Shown in pieces: positions 40,035 to 47,972 of a stretch of 64,000 nucleotides of DNA; the first letter of the stretch is position 1, and each line of letters opens with the position of its first letter. The notes beneath the pieces were generated by a model. The model saw only the letters and a program-made list of their open reading frames with translations, searched no databases and was not told the DNA's origin. Made by a program: the position numbers and the translations under genes. Source of the DNA: an uncultured Nitratifractor sp. (GTDB taxonomy: Bacteria; Campylobacterota; Campylobacteria; Campylobacterales; Sulfurovaceae); the NCBI GenBank assembly GCA_947311565.1, contig CAMZLH010000009.1:21506-85505 (forward strand). Direction: 5' to 3'.

Positions 40035-40703
40035 CTACTTTGCAAGAGGCTCTTTACTAGAGCCAACTTTTTTAGGAAGAGCTCTTTTAATAAGTGCTTC
40101 TAGCTTATCTTCTGTGGGCATTCCTTGAACAATATCTATAACTCTACCTTTTTGGTCAAATGCAATTAAAAATGGTATCCCACCTTGCCATCTAGCTCTT
40201 TGCGCTATATATCTAAGTAGATCTCCACCCTCTTTAGAGCTTACTAAATCATAAGTAATTTTTTTACCAGATTTTTTAAACTCCTCTAACTCTTTTACAG
40301 GTTTACTAAGATATGCCTTAGCTTGTGAAGATTTAGCTTTATTATCTAAAAACCACTTAACTTTAGACATATCTATCTCTTTACCAGGATTATTTTTAAA
40401 TGAAATCAACTCTTTGTTCGTCACTTTTGGGGTAGTCTCTACCGATACAATTTTTAAGATATCTTTATACTTCTCTTGCATAGCTTCATGGTGAGGAATA
40501 CTTAAAAGACAAGGACCACACCAAGTACCCCAAAACTCTAAAAATACAATTTTACCCTCATAAGGAGAGACTAAAATACCTTCATCCGTACCTTTAAAAG
40601 TTAAAGCTTTTCCCTCAACAGTTTTTAAATTAAATACCTCTTTATCATTAGCTGCAAATAGAGATAGCGTTAAAACAACTATTGCAAATATAACTCTTTT
40701 CAT
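40035..40703 (-). CDS. TlpA-family periplasmic thiol-disulfide protein
   Basis: A 222-residue exported thioredoxin-fold protein: signal peptide (about 1-18), then FLEFWGTWCGPC with the active-site CGPC at 62-65, and the cis-Pro strand GGIPFLIAF. A long inserted segment (about 95-165) is Lys-rich. Start ATG 40703 is supported by AAAGGA and replaces an ORF start 18 nt upstream. It may reduce apocytochrome cysteines. It forms an operon with the downstream lipoprotein gene. Confidence 0.86.
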   Translation of the reverse strand: MKRVIFAIVVLTLSLFAANDKEVFNLKTVEGKALTFKGTDEGILVSPYEGKIVFLEFWGTWCGPCLLSIPHHEAMQEKYKDILKIVSVETTPKVTNKELISFKNNPGKEIDMSKVKWFLDNKAKSSQAKAYLSKPVKELEEFKKSGKKITYDLVSSKEGGDLLRYIAQRARWQGGIPFLIAFDQKGRVIDIVQGMPTEDKLEALIKRALPKKVGSSKEPLAK

Positions 40704-40713
40704 TATTATCCTT

Positions 40714-40770
40714 TTTATCAACTATTCTATCTAAATTTTAATAAAAAATTGTGATTAAATAGTTGATAAA
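40714..40770. repeat. 13-bp inverted repeat upstream of the TlpA gene
   Basis: Perfect arms TTTATCAACTATT (40714-40726) and AATAGTTGATAAA (40758-40770) are separated by 31 bp, just upstream of the TlpA-like start. They could form a leader stem or a two-site operator. No known consensus fits. Confidence 0.45.
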
Positions 40771-40838
40771 ACTTATCTTATTTTATATTTTTGCTAACTC
40801 AAGAGGGTATTTAATAAAAGATGTTATTAAATAGATAA

Positions 40839-40886
40839 TATTTACCTATTGATATATTTACTTATTGATATATTTACTTATTGAGG
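40839..40886. repeat. Three tandem 16-bp repeats
   Basis: Units TATTTACCTATTGATA (40839-40854), TATTTACTTATTGATA (40855-40870) and TATTTACTTATTGAGG (40871-40886) lie head-to-tail 47 bp downstream of glnB. The period does not match a helical turn. It may be a minisatellite or a protein-binding array. Confidence 0.75.
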
Positions 40887-40933
40887 TAATAATTAGAGGG
40901 TTCTATTTTATTTACCATAAAAGATAAGGAGAA

Positions 40934-41272
40934 CTATATAGCCTCTTTATCCTCTTCTCCGGTACGAATTCTTATGATTTTTTCTATACTTGATATAAAT
41001 ACTTTTCCATCTCCTATCTTACCAGTTTTAGCACTATTTAAAATAGTATCTACTGCTTCATCTACACTATTAGCTTCTAAAATTATCTCTATTTTAACTT
41101 TTGGAATAAAGTCTACAATATACTCTGCTCCTCTGTATAGCTCGCTATGTCCTTGCTGTCTACCATAACCTTTTACTTCAGATATTGTCATACCGCTTAT
41201 GCCAATATCTACTAAAGCCTCTTTTAGATCCTCTAGCTTATATGGTTTTATTATCGCTTCTATCTTTTTCAA
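40934..41272 (-). CDS. glnB: PII nitrogen-regulatory protein
   Basis: A 112-residue signalling protein that reads glutamine/2-oxoglutarate and ATP. It begins MKKIEAIIKPYKLEDLKEAL. The T-loop has GYGRQQGHSELYRGAEY with the uridylylation-site Tyr near residue 51 retained. The C-terminal signature is TGKIGDGKVFISSIEKIIRIRTGE. No amtB or glnA is next to it, so GlnB or GlnK identity is not certain. AAGGAG precedes the start. Confidence 0.9.
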   Translation of the reverse strand: MKKIEAIIKPYKLEDLKEALVDIGISGMTISEVKGYGRQQGHSELYRGAEYIVDFIPKVKIEIILEANSVDEAVDTILNSAKTGKIGDGKVFISSIEKIIRIRTGEEDKEAI

Positions 41273-41473
41273 CTGGTACTCCTTGAAATCACTTAATTAG
41301 TATATCTAAAAATAAGCAATTAGCTCTCTCAATAGTAGAGAAAATTGATTAAATATTATACATATTAATGATTAATATTAAAATAGTATGATTAAAATAT
41401 ATGCAATTTAGATTTGATTTTTATATAAGTATAATTACTGTACTATAAAATTATAAATACTAAAGGGGATATA

Positions 41474-42688
41474 ATGACAGATAACATATTTAATTGTGAG
41501 TTACCAGATGAGAGTGGCTATTTTGGTGAGTATGGAGGGAGTTTTATTCCGCCAGAACTTCAAGAGATTATGAATGAAGTAACTAAAGCCTATGAGGATA
41601 TTCGAGAAGATTCAGAGTTTAGAGAAGAGTTAGCAGAACTTTATAAACACTATGTTGGTAGACCAAGTCCTATTTTTCATGCAAAAAACCTATCTAAAAA
41701 ATATGGTGCACCTTTATATTTAAAAAGAGAAGATTTAAACCATACTGGTGCACACAAAATAAACCACTGTTTAGGCGAAGCACTTTTGGCTAAAAAAATG
41801 GGTAAAAAGAGATTAATTGCAGAAACAGGTGCGGGGCAACACGGAGTTGCTCTAGCAACTGCAGCTGCGCTTGTTGGCTTAGAGTGTGATATTCACATGG
41901 GCGAAGTTGATATTGCAAAAGAGTATCCAAATGTAGTAAGAATGAAGATTTTAGGTGCTAATGTAGTTCCTGTTACTCATGGAAGAAAAACACTTAAAGA
42001 GGCAGTTGATTCTGCATTTGGAGCCTATTTGGCAGACCCACATACTCAGCTATTTGGAATAGGCTCGGTAGTTGGTCCTCATCCATATCCAAGAATGGTT
42101 AGAGATTTCCAATCTATTGTTGGAGCAGAGGCTAAAGAGCAGTTTTTAGAGATGACTGGTAAACTACCAGATAACTTGGTTGCTTGTGTAGGTGGTGGTT
42201 CTAATGCAATGGGGCTATTTACAGCATTTTTAAAAGATGAAAATGTTGCAATGCATGGTGTTGAACCAGCTGGTAGAGATATTAATGTTTTAGGAGAACA
42301 TGCTGCCTCGATAACACATGGTAAACCTGGAGTAATGCATGGATTTAAATCTTATATGCTACAAGATGAAAATGGAGAACCTGCACCTGTCTACTCAGTA
42401 GCTAGTGGATTAGACTATCCATCTGTTGGTCCTCAGCACAGCTATCTAAAAGATTTGGGTAGAGTTAACTATGCTTATATTAATGATAAAGAGGCTATAG
42501 ATGCATTTTTTGAGTTATCAAGACTTGAAGGAATAATACCAGCTATAGAGAGCTCTCATGCACTAGCCTACGCATGTAAATTGGCAAAAGATAATAATAG
42601 TGGAACAATTTTAATAAATTTATCAGGTAGAGGTGACAAAGATATTGACTTTGTTGTAGAGAATTATGGCAGTAATTACGGCATTTAA
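41474..42688 (+). CDS. trpB: Tryptophan synthase beta chain
   Basis: Condenses indole and serine to tryptophan. The 404-residue length matches TrpB. The PLP lysine is in HTGAHKINH (about residue 96), followed by [11 protein letters not shown] (about 119-129), the phosphate-binding GGGSNAMG (about 239) and a C-terminal [16 protein letters not shown] lies before ATG 41474. No trpA or other trp gene adjoins it; instead a purine permease follows by 9 nt. Confidence 0.95.
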   Translation: MTDNIFNCELPDESGYFGEYGGSFIPPELQEIMNEVTKAYEDIREDSEFREELAELYKHYVGRPSPIFHAKNLSKKYGAPLYLKREDLNHTGAHKINHCLGEALLAKKMGKKRLIAETGAGQHGVALATAAALVGLECDIHMGEVDIAKEYPNVVRMKILGANVVPVTHGRKTLKEAVDSAFGAYLADPHTQLFGIGSVVGPHPYPRMVRDFQSIVGAEAKEQFLEMTGKLPDNLVACVGGGSNAMGLFTAFLKDENVAMHGVEPAGRDINVLGEHAASITHGKPGVMHGFKSYMLQDENGEPAPVYSVASGLDYPSVGPQHSYLKDLGRVNYAYINDKEAIDAFFELSRLEGIIPAIESSHALAYACKLAKDNNSGTILINLSGRGDKDIDFVVENYGSNYGI

Positions 42689-42697
42689 AGGATTAAT

Positions 42698-43987
42698 ATG
42701 TTTAAGTTAAAAGAGCATAACACTAATATTAAACAAGAGTTTACAGCTGGCTTTACAACATTCTTAACAATGATGTATATAGTACCAGTTAATGGTTTTA
42801 TACTTGCTGATGCTGGCTTGCCTATGGGAGCAGTAGTTACAGCAACTGCACTTATTACAATATTAGCGACTCTATTTAGTGGCTTATGGGGTAATACTCC
42901 AATTGCTATGAGTGTTGGTATGGGATTAAATGCATACTTTGCATATGGTTTGGTTTTAGGAATGAAGATACCTTGGCAGACTGCTTTGGGTATTGTATTT
43001 ATATCTGGTGTAGTATTTGTAATACTATCTTTTACTAAATTTAGAGTATGGATAATGCAGTCGATTCCTATGGATTTGCGTCGAGCAATTAGTGCAGGTA
43101 TTGGGGCATTTATTGCCTTTATTGGATTAAAGCAGATGCATATGATAGTAGCAAATAAAGATACCTTTGTAGCGCTTGGGGACTTCTCTAACCCAGAAGT
43201 TCTTTTAGGGGCATTTGGTTTAATTGTTGTACTATCTCTGCATGCATACCGTATTAGAGGGGCTTTTATATTGGCAGTATTAATTACTTCTGTTGTTGGC
43301 TGGATTAGTGGTATTGCTAAGCTTCCAGAGGCTGTTTTTAGTATGCCACAATCTATTACACCAATTGCTATGCATTTAGATATTACATCTGCTTTAACAC
43401 TATCTTTGTTACCTGTAATTGTAACCTTTTTAATTACAGATATGTTCGATACACTAGGTACGCTAACTGCTGTTGGGGCACGTGCAAATCTCTTTCAAGA
43501 TGGAGAAGATAAAGATAAAGCACTAGAGAAGACTCTAGAAGCAGATGCAGTTGCAACAGTAGCTGGCTCTTTGTTAGGAGTCTCTACTACAACATCTTTT
43601 ATAGAGTCTGCAAGTGGTGTAGAAGCTGGTGGTAGAACTGGTTTAAGTGCAGTTTTTACAGCACTCTTCTTTGTATCTACACTATTTATGTTGCCACTAT
43701 TTAAAGCAATTCCAGAGCCTGCAATATTGCCAATATTGGTAGCTGTTGGTATCTTAATGTTTACAGAGCTTGGCAGAATAGATTTTGAAAATATGGATGT
43801 AGCAACAGCATCTGGAGCCTTTTTGGCAATTATACTTATGCCTCTTACATTTTCTATAACTAATGGTTTAGCTGCTGCATTTGTAGTTTACACTGCTGTA
43901 AAGTTGGCAAAAGGTGAGGTGAAAGATTTAAACTTAGGTGTTATTTTAATTGCTATAATCTCTTTAATTATATTTATAGTTCACTAA
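42698..43987 (+). CDS. NCS2-family purine permease (AzgA-like)
   Basis: A 429-residue inner-membrane transporter with 12-14 hydrophobic segments. AzgA-type motifs are EFTAGFTTFLTMMYIVPVN (about 15-33), SVGMGLNAYFAY (about 73) and DMFDTLGTLTAVG plus STTTSFIESASGVEAGGRTGL in the second half. It probably imports hypoxanthine, guanine or adenine with protons. It is directly followed by a purine-type phosphoribosyltransferase, forming a salvage pair. Confidence 0.9.
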   Translation: MFKLKEHNTNIKQEFTAGFTTFLTMMYIVPVNGFILADAGLPMGAVVTATALITILATLFSGLWGNTPIAMSVGMGLNAYFAYGLVLGMKIPWQTALGIVFISGVVFVILSFTKFRVWIMQSIPMDLRRAISAGIGAFIAFIGLKQMHMIVANKDTFVALGDFSNPEVLLGAFGLIVVLSLHAYRIRGAFILAVLITSVVGWISGIAKLPEAVFSMPQSITPIAMHLDITSALTLSLLPVIVTFLITDMFDTLGTLTAVGARANLFQDGEDKDKALEKTLEADAVATVAGSLLGVSTTTSFIESASGVEAGGRTGLSAVFTALFFVSTLFMLPLFKAIPEPAILPILVAVGILMFTELGRIDFENMDVATASGAFLAIILMPLTFSITNGLAAAFVVYTAVKLAKGEVKDLNLGVILIAIISLIIFIVH

Positions 43988-43999
43988 AGAGGGGTTATT

Positions 44000-44452
44000 T
44001 TGCAAAAATACTACTATGGTTACGATGAGTTTGTAGGTGACGCAGCTGCACTTGTAAATAGAGTAAAAGGTTTTAATCCAGATACTCTTCTTGCAGTTGC
44101 AAGAGGTGGTTTAACATTAGGACATTTTATGGCGCAAGGCATGGATACAAGAAGACTTTTTGCTCTAAACTCTATACACTACGAAAAAGAGAATAAGCTA
44201 GATACTTTAGAGATATTTAACATTCCAGATTTAAGTAGTGCAAAAAGGGTATTAGTTGTAGATGATATTATAGATAGTGGAGAGACTCTAAAAGAGGTAT
44301 TAAAACTGCTAAAGAGTAAATACCCAAATACTCAATTTAAACTAGCAACCATATTTTATAAACCTACAGCAATTATTGAAGCAGACTATACACTAAAAAG
44401 AGCCCATGAGTGGATAGACTTCTTCTGGGAGGTAGATATTTTAGAGTTATAA
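44000..44452 (+). CDS. Purine-type phosphoribosyltransferase
   Basis: A 150-residue PRTase. The PRPP-binding motif RVLVVDDIIDSGETL (about 74-88) and an N-terminal TLLAVARGGLTLGHFMA match the Gpt/hypoxanthine-guanine group. It lies 12 nt after the permease gene and should trap imported base as nucleotide. It ends in EWIDFFWEVDIL as in short Gpt-like proteins. The exact base preference is not visible. Confidence 0.87.
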   Translation: MQKYYYGYDEFVGDAAALVNRVKGFNPDTLLAVARGGLTLGHFMAQGMDTRRLFALNSIHYEKENKLDTLEIFNIPDLSSAKRVLVVDDIIDSGETLKEVLKLLKSKYPNTQFKLATIFYKPTAIIEADYTLKRAHEWIDFFWEVDILEL

Positions 44453-44454
44453 AG

Positions 44455-44468
44455 TTGATTATAATCAA
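44455..44468. promoter_or_regulatory. FNR-type operator (site 1)
   Basis: TTGAT-TATA-ATCAA is a perfect match to the FNR/CRP-family consensus. A GATAAT -10 lies at 44489-44494, with centres 30 bp apart, as in class II activation. This places transcription near 44501 and implies that the cytochrome starts at GTG 44517. Confidence 0.75.
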
Positions 44469-44516
44469 AGAAAGGCTCTCTTCTTTATGATAATATCTAA
44501 CAAAAAAGGTTTTCTG

Positions 44517-45572
44517 GTGAGATATTTAATTACTCTTGTTATGCTATATACTACTCTGTTTTCTCTAGAGTCAAAAGTTTGTCAAAAGTGTCACCCTACT
44601 ATATATAATGAGTATCAAAACTCTATTCACTCTAGCTCATACTATAAAGATGACAAAATTCATAACGCTATATGGAGTCGTCATCCACTGCATAAAAAAG
44701 GTAAATATAGCTGTGCAAAGTGCCATACAAATGAGAAGCAGAGTGCAAGTATAGACTGTATGACTTGTCATAAAATTAGCTCTATACAAGAGAATACAGT
44801 ATCAAATAAAAATATATATACAAAAGATAAAAAATTGCTATACTCTGCACAAAAAGGGATGGAAGATAAAAAGTTAATCTATCATGAGGAGTCTAGTTTT
44901 TTTGGTCTATTCAAAAAGAGTGTTGGCTCACCATACCATAATATTGACTATAGTAACAAAGCATATTATAGTGGAGATATCTGCATGGGTTGCCACTCTC
45001 ATAAGCAAAATAGTATAGGCTTTACAATATGCAAAACAGACTCTAATAACTCTACTAAACAAAACTGTATAAGTTGCCATATGCCTAGTATTAGTGGCAG
45101 TGCAACAACTATAAGAGTAACAAAAACTCATAAATATCATGGCTTTGCAGGTGTTCACAATAAACCTAAAATGTTATCTAAGTATATAGAGTTAAACTAT
45201 ATTAAAAGAGATAATGGTTTTGATATAACTATTAAAAATTTAGCTCCACATGACCTTTTAACACAACCTTTAAGAGTTTTAAAGCTAAAAGTAACACTAA
45301 ATAAAAAGCCTCTTCCTTTAGTTACATTTGTAAAAGTATTAGGTAATAGTGATGGCGCTTCAGTGCCTTGGCTAGCAACAAAAGAGATTAAAAACAGTAT
45401 GTTAAAAGCCAATGAGAGTAAAATTATAAGCTACAAGAGTATGTTAAAACAAGGCGATGAACTTCAAGTTACTCTTGGATACTATATAGTAAATCCTAAA
45501 ATTGCTAAAAAACTTGGTATTAAAGATAATATATTTAGAGAGCTAAAGAGCCAATACTTTCAAATAAAATAG
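44517..45572 (+). CDS. Periplasmic pentahaem cytochrome c
   Basis: A protein of about 351 residues with a signal peptide (about 1-17) and five CxxCH haem sites: CQKCH (22-26), CAKCH (66-70), CMTCH (81-85), CMGCH (about 156) and CISCH (about 184). A beta-rich C-terminal half without haem sites (about 205-351) follows. GTG 44517 is preferred to ATG 44487: AAGG lies 8 nt before it, the signal peptide is then standard, and the earlier ATG sits upstream of the likely FNR-driven transcription start. It may carry electrons to a nitrogen-oxide or other reductase; it is not a typical NrfA or NapC. Confidence 0.82.
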   Translation: MRYLITLVMLYTTLFSLESKVCQKCHPTIYNEYQNSIHSSSYYKDDKIHNAIWSRHPLHKKGKYSCAKCHTNEKQSASIDCMTCHKISSIQENTVSNKNIYTKDKKLLYSAQKGMEDKKLIYHEESSFFGLFKKSVGSPYHNIDYSNKAYYSGDICMGCHSHKQNSIGFTICKTDSNNSTKQNCISCHMPSISGSATTIRVTKTHKYHGFAGVHNKPKMLSKYIELNYIKRDNGFDITIKNLAPHDLLTQPLRVLKLKVTLNKKPLPLVTFVKVLGNSDGASVPWLATKEIKNSMLKANESKIISYKSMLKQGDELQVTLGYYIVNPKIAKKLGIKDNIFRELKSQYFQIK

Positions 45573-45591
45573 TATATTTAACCTAAACTTC

Positions 45592-45618
45592 CACTATAGA
45601 TTAAACTTCTCTATAGTG
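45592..45618. terminator. Bidirectional terminator
   Basis: A perfect 8-bp stem CACTATAG/CTATAGTG with an 11-nt loop lies between the convergent cytochrome gene and the small membrane-protein operon. T/A-rich runs flank it on both sides. Confidence 0.6.
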
Positions 45619-45619
45619 T

Positions 45620-45808
45620 TTAATAATATTTTAAAAATATACCAATTACTAGTGAGAATAAAATAGTAAGAAAAATAGTTAAATTAGTTTGACTCTTATT
45701 AGTTAAGCTAATTTTATTATTGATTTTATTAGATAAAATCATGGCTGGATAAGCCATAAAAACTAACATAACAATAGAGAAAACTAATGTTACAATAATA
45801 TCTATCAT
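45620..45808 (-). CDS. Small two-helix membrane protein
   Basis: A 62-residue protein with two membrane helices (about 2-24 and 43-60) joined by a polar loop of Asn/Lys. ATG 45808 with GGA 8 nt upstream is preferred to 45820, and it then starts 1 nt after the stop of the upstream gene. No family is recognised. As the second gene of an FNR-site-driven unit in the nor island, it may be a respiratory accessory protein. Confidence 0.6.
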   Translation of the reverse strand: MIDIIVTLVFSIVMLVFMAYPAMILSNKINNKISLTNKSQTNLTIFLTILFSLVIGIFLKYY

Positions 45809-45809
45809 C

Positions 45810-46175
45810 TTATATTCCATAGAAGTTTTTTATAAACTCTCTATCTTCTACACTTTTAAGAGGAACTTTAATAGTACCCTTAGATGACTCTATAACTAAA
45901 ATATCACCATCTCTTTTTAAATGTTTTTTTCCCCACTCTTTTTGTAAATACTCATATCTTTTAAAAAGATCAGCATTTATTGGTTTCTCTTTAAACTCTT
46001 TATCATCTCTTTTTAAAATTTGTAAACCTCCAAAGCGTTTATCTAAATAGTATGGTGAATATTTTGTAATACTCTTATAGATCGGTGCTTTAGTAGTTGG
46101 TTTAGAAGCTATAAAAACACTTAAGCCAACTACTAAAAATCCTAGCATTAGTGCAATTGGTAGATACTTTTTCAT
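45810..46175 (-). CDS. Membrane-anchored protein of unknown function
   Basis: A 121-residue protein with one N-terminal membrane helix (about 4-25) and a basic periplasmic or cytoplasmic domain containing KEKPINADLFKRYEYLQKEWGKKHLKR. Start ATG 46175 is supported by AAAAGG, whereas the longer ORF start at 46235 lies inside the FNR site. No family is recognised. It is first in a two-gene unit divergent from another small membrane-protein gene, with a shared FNR-type site between them. Confidence 0.65.
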   Translation of the reverse strand: MKKYLPIALMLGFLVVGLSVFIASKPTTKAPIYKSITKYSPYYLDKRFGGLQILKRDDKEFKEKPINADLFKRYEYLQKEWGKKHLKRDGDILVIESSKGTIKVPLKSVEDREFIKNFYGI

Positions 46176-46221
46176 AAATAACCTTTTTGTTGAGTATATC
46201 ATATTATTATAACTTTTACTA

Positions 46222-46235
46222 TTGATAAAAATCAA
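46222..46235. promoter_or_regulatory. FNR-type operator (site 2, divergent)
   Basis: TTGAT-AAAA-ATCAA is a perfect palindromic core. A -10-like GATACT at 46256-46261 lies 30 bp to the right, and GATATA (minus strand, 46195-46200) lies about 31 bp to the left. One site can therefore drive both divergent units. Confidence 0.75.
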
Positions 46236-46284
46236 CTTTTATTTTTATAAAATTGGATACTATTAAGAAAAAAAGGTTTTAATT

Positions 46285-46656
46285 ATGAGTGAATTTTTTA
46301 TTCTAGAGGGTGCATATCTTGCAATAGGTGCTTTTGTTCTAGCAATTACACTATTTGTAACAACACGCTCATTTATGGCTAAAGGTAGTGTAAAAAAGGG
46401 ACTAGGCTCTGTCTTTGTAGTAGTATCACTTGCTATCTTCTCTCATTTCTATATTACAAAAAATAGAATGAGTAGCGTAGAGGAAGCATTTAATCAAAGC
46501 TCAAATATACTTTGTGAAAATAGAATACATACAAAAGCAGCACAATTTGTAACAATAAATAAACATCTAGAGTGGAGTATAAAAGATAATCAATTTATAT
46601 CTCCAAACTATTCACGGAGTTTCCATTTAGCTAGATGTATTATAGAGAGTAAATAG
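46285..46656 (+). CDS. Small membrane protein of the FNR regulon
   Basis: A 123-residue protein with two membrane helices (about 7-26 and 39-57) and a C-terminal domain of about 65 residues with two Cys (SNILCENRIHTKAAQF and HLARCIIE). AAAAAAGG lies before ATG 46285. No family is recognised. It is expressed opposite the 46175 gene from a shared FNR-type promoter and precedes the nor operon by 292 bp. Confidence 0.65.
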   Translation: MSEFFILEGAYLAIGAFVLAITLFVTTRSFMAKGSVKKGLGSVFVVVSLAIFSHFYITKNRMSSVEEAFNQSSNILCENRIHTKAAQFVTINKHLEWSIKDNQFISPNYSRSFHLARCIIESK

Positions 46657-46869
46657 TATCTATTTATGGTGCTATATTATATTTTTAATAACTATATAGC
46701 TAGTTATTAAAGCTTAACCTCTATAAGAATCTGCTAAGTTGCAATAGTATAAATAAGCTTTCAACTTTAAGTAAGACTATATATATTTTACAAAATATGA
46801 AATCATTTTAATATAAAATCTAAGTTAAAACTTTTGAATAAAAATAATTTATAATTTTTTACACTAATC

Positions 46870-46883
46870 TTGACAGACATCAA
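46870..46883. promoter_or_regulatory. FNR-type operator (site 3, nor operon)
   Basis: TTGAC-AGAC-ATCAA lies 32 bp (centre to centre) before an extended -10, TG-G-CATAAT, at 46903-46911. Transcription near 46918 would serve the small membrane gene at 46949 and norCB. The other bases of the 292-bp gap 46657-46948 show nothing else. Confidence 0.72.
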
Positions 46884-46948
46884 TAACTTACTCTAAAAAT
46901 ATTGGCATAATAAGCAATGCTAAGTAAATTATACTCAAAGGAAATACC

Positions 46949-47275
46949 ATGCAACCACTATTTATAAGACCCGAGATAGCACCAGATCAGTTTTTACCTA
47001 TCTTTATTATCTCAACTCTTGTTTTAATCTTTGGTGTTGGTTATGCAGCTTGGATTACATTAACTAAGATGGATTACCTGCCAAAGAAGTGGTTGAATTT
47101 TGGGTATATATTTTGGGCATTACAGACATACTCTCTATATGAGTTATCTATTTTGATTCATAGTAATAACTTTACTACAAAAGCTTTAGTTGTAACTATG
47201 ATTGCATATCTGTTTATTCCTCATCTATATTTTCATTTAATTAGTGAGTCAGATAAACGATATGATTCAAAATAG
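46949..47275 (+). CDS. Three-helix membrane protein upstream of norC
   Basis: A 108-residue protein with three membrane segments (about 16-38, 48-66, 76-95), His/Tyr-rich at the end (FIPHLYFHLIS). AAAGGAAAT precedes ATG 46949. No family is recognised. It lies 34 nt before norC under the FNR-type promoter, so it is likely to be an assembly or accessory protein for the NO reductase. Confidence 0.68.
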   Translation: MQPLFIRPEIAPDQFLPIFIISTLVLIFGVGYAAWITLTKMDYLPKKWLNFGYIFWALQTYSLYELSILIHSNNFTTKALVVTMIAYLFIPHLYFHLISESDKRYDSK

Positions 47276-47309
47276 TAACTTAGAGTTTAAAATTTAAAGG
47301 AGGATTAAA

Positions 47310-47972
47310 ATGGCAAATGAAAATTTATCGGTTTGGACATCGATTTCATTTTGGCGTAGATCTGCTGCTTGGGTAACAGGCTTTGCTGTTGTTTTACTAA
47401 TTTGGCTAACATTTGACACAATAGGACAAATTACAATGGGTACAGAAGCAGATTTAAAAAATAAAGTTACTAAAAGAGTTCCGGCTCCAACAGTAATTAA
47501 CTATCACATCGATTATAAGATGAGTAAAAAAAGAGGGCACGAAGTACCAGTAATTGGTGCAAAAGAGCCATTTTTTGGTAAAGAGTGGAGTGCAGATGAG
47601 GCTGCAAAGCTACTGCATCTTGGAAAGCTAACATCACAAGCTAAAAACTGTATGAATTGCCATACACTACTTGGAAATGGTGCATACTATGCTCCAGACT
47701 TAACAAAAGCTTGGATTGACCCAGCATGGAATAATATGCTCGCAATGACAGGTAAAAAGACAAGAGAAGAGGCGATGGCAGAGTTTTTACAACACCCATC
47801 TAAGTATCCAACTCATGCACGTATGATGCCAGACCTTGGTATTACAGCAGAAGAAGCAAAAGGGCTTGTAGCATTTTTGAAACATATGAGTTCTATTGAT
47901 ACAAATGGTTTCCCTAGAAACTTCTCGAAAACTAAAGAACAATTTGAAACAGGAGGAACCAATGCTCACTAG
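47310..47972 (+). CDS. norC: Nitric oxide reductase cytochrome c subunit
   Basis: A 220-residue membrane-anchored cytochrome. One N-terminal helix (about 17-36) is followed by a periplasmic domain with haem site CMNCHTLLGNGAYYAPDL (about 112) and a distal Met in ARMMPDLGIT. It delivers electrons to NorB. GGAGG lies 9 nt before the ATG. The 3' end overlaps the norB start by 11 nt, so the two are translationally coupled. Confidence 0.92.
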   Translation: MANENLSVWTSISFWRRSAAWVTGFAVVLLIWLTFDTIGQITMGTEADLKNKVTKRVPAPTVINYHIDYKMSKKRGHEVPVIGAKEPFFGKEWSADEAAKLLHLGKLTSQAKNCMNCHTLLGNGAYYAPDLTKAWIDPAWNNMLAMTGKKTREEAMAEFLQHPSKYPTHARMMPDLGITAEEAKGLVAFLKHMSSIDTNGFPRNFSKTKEQFETGGTNAH

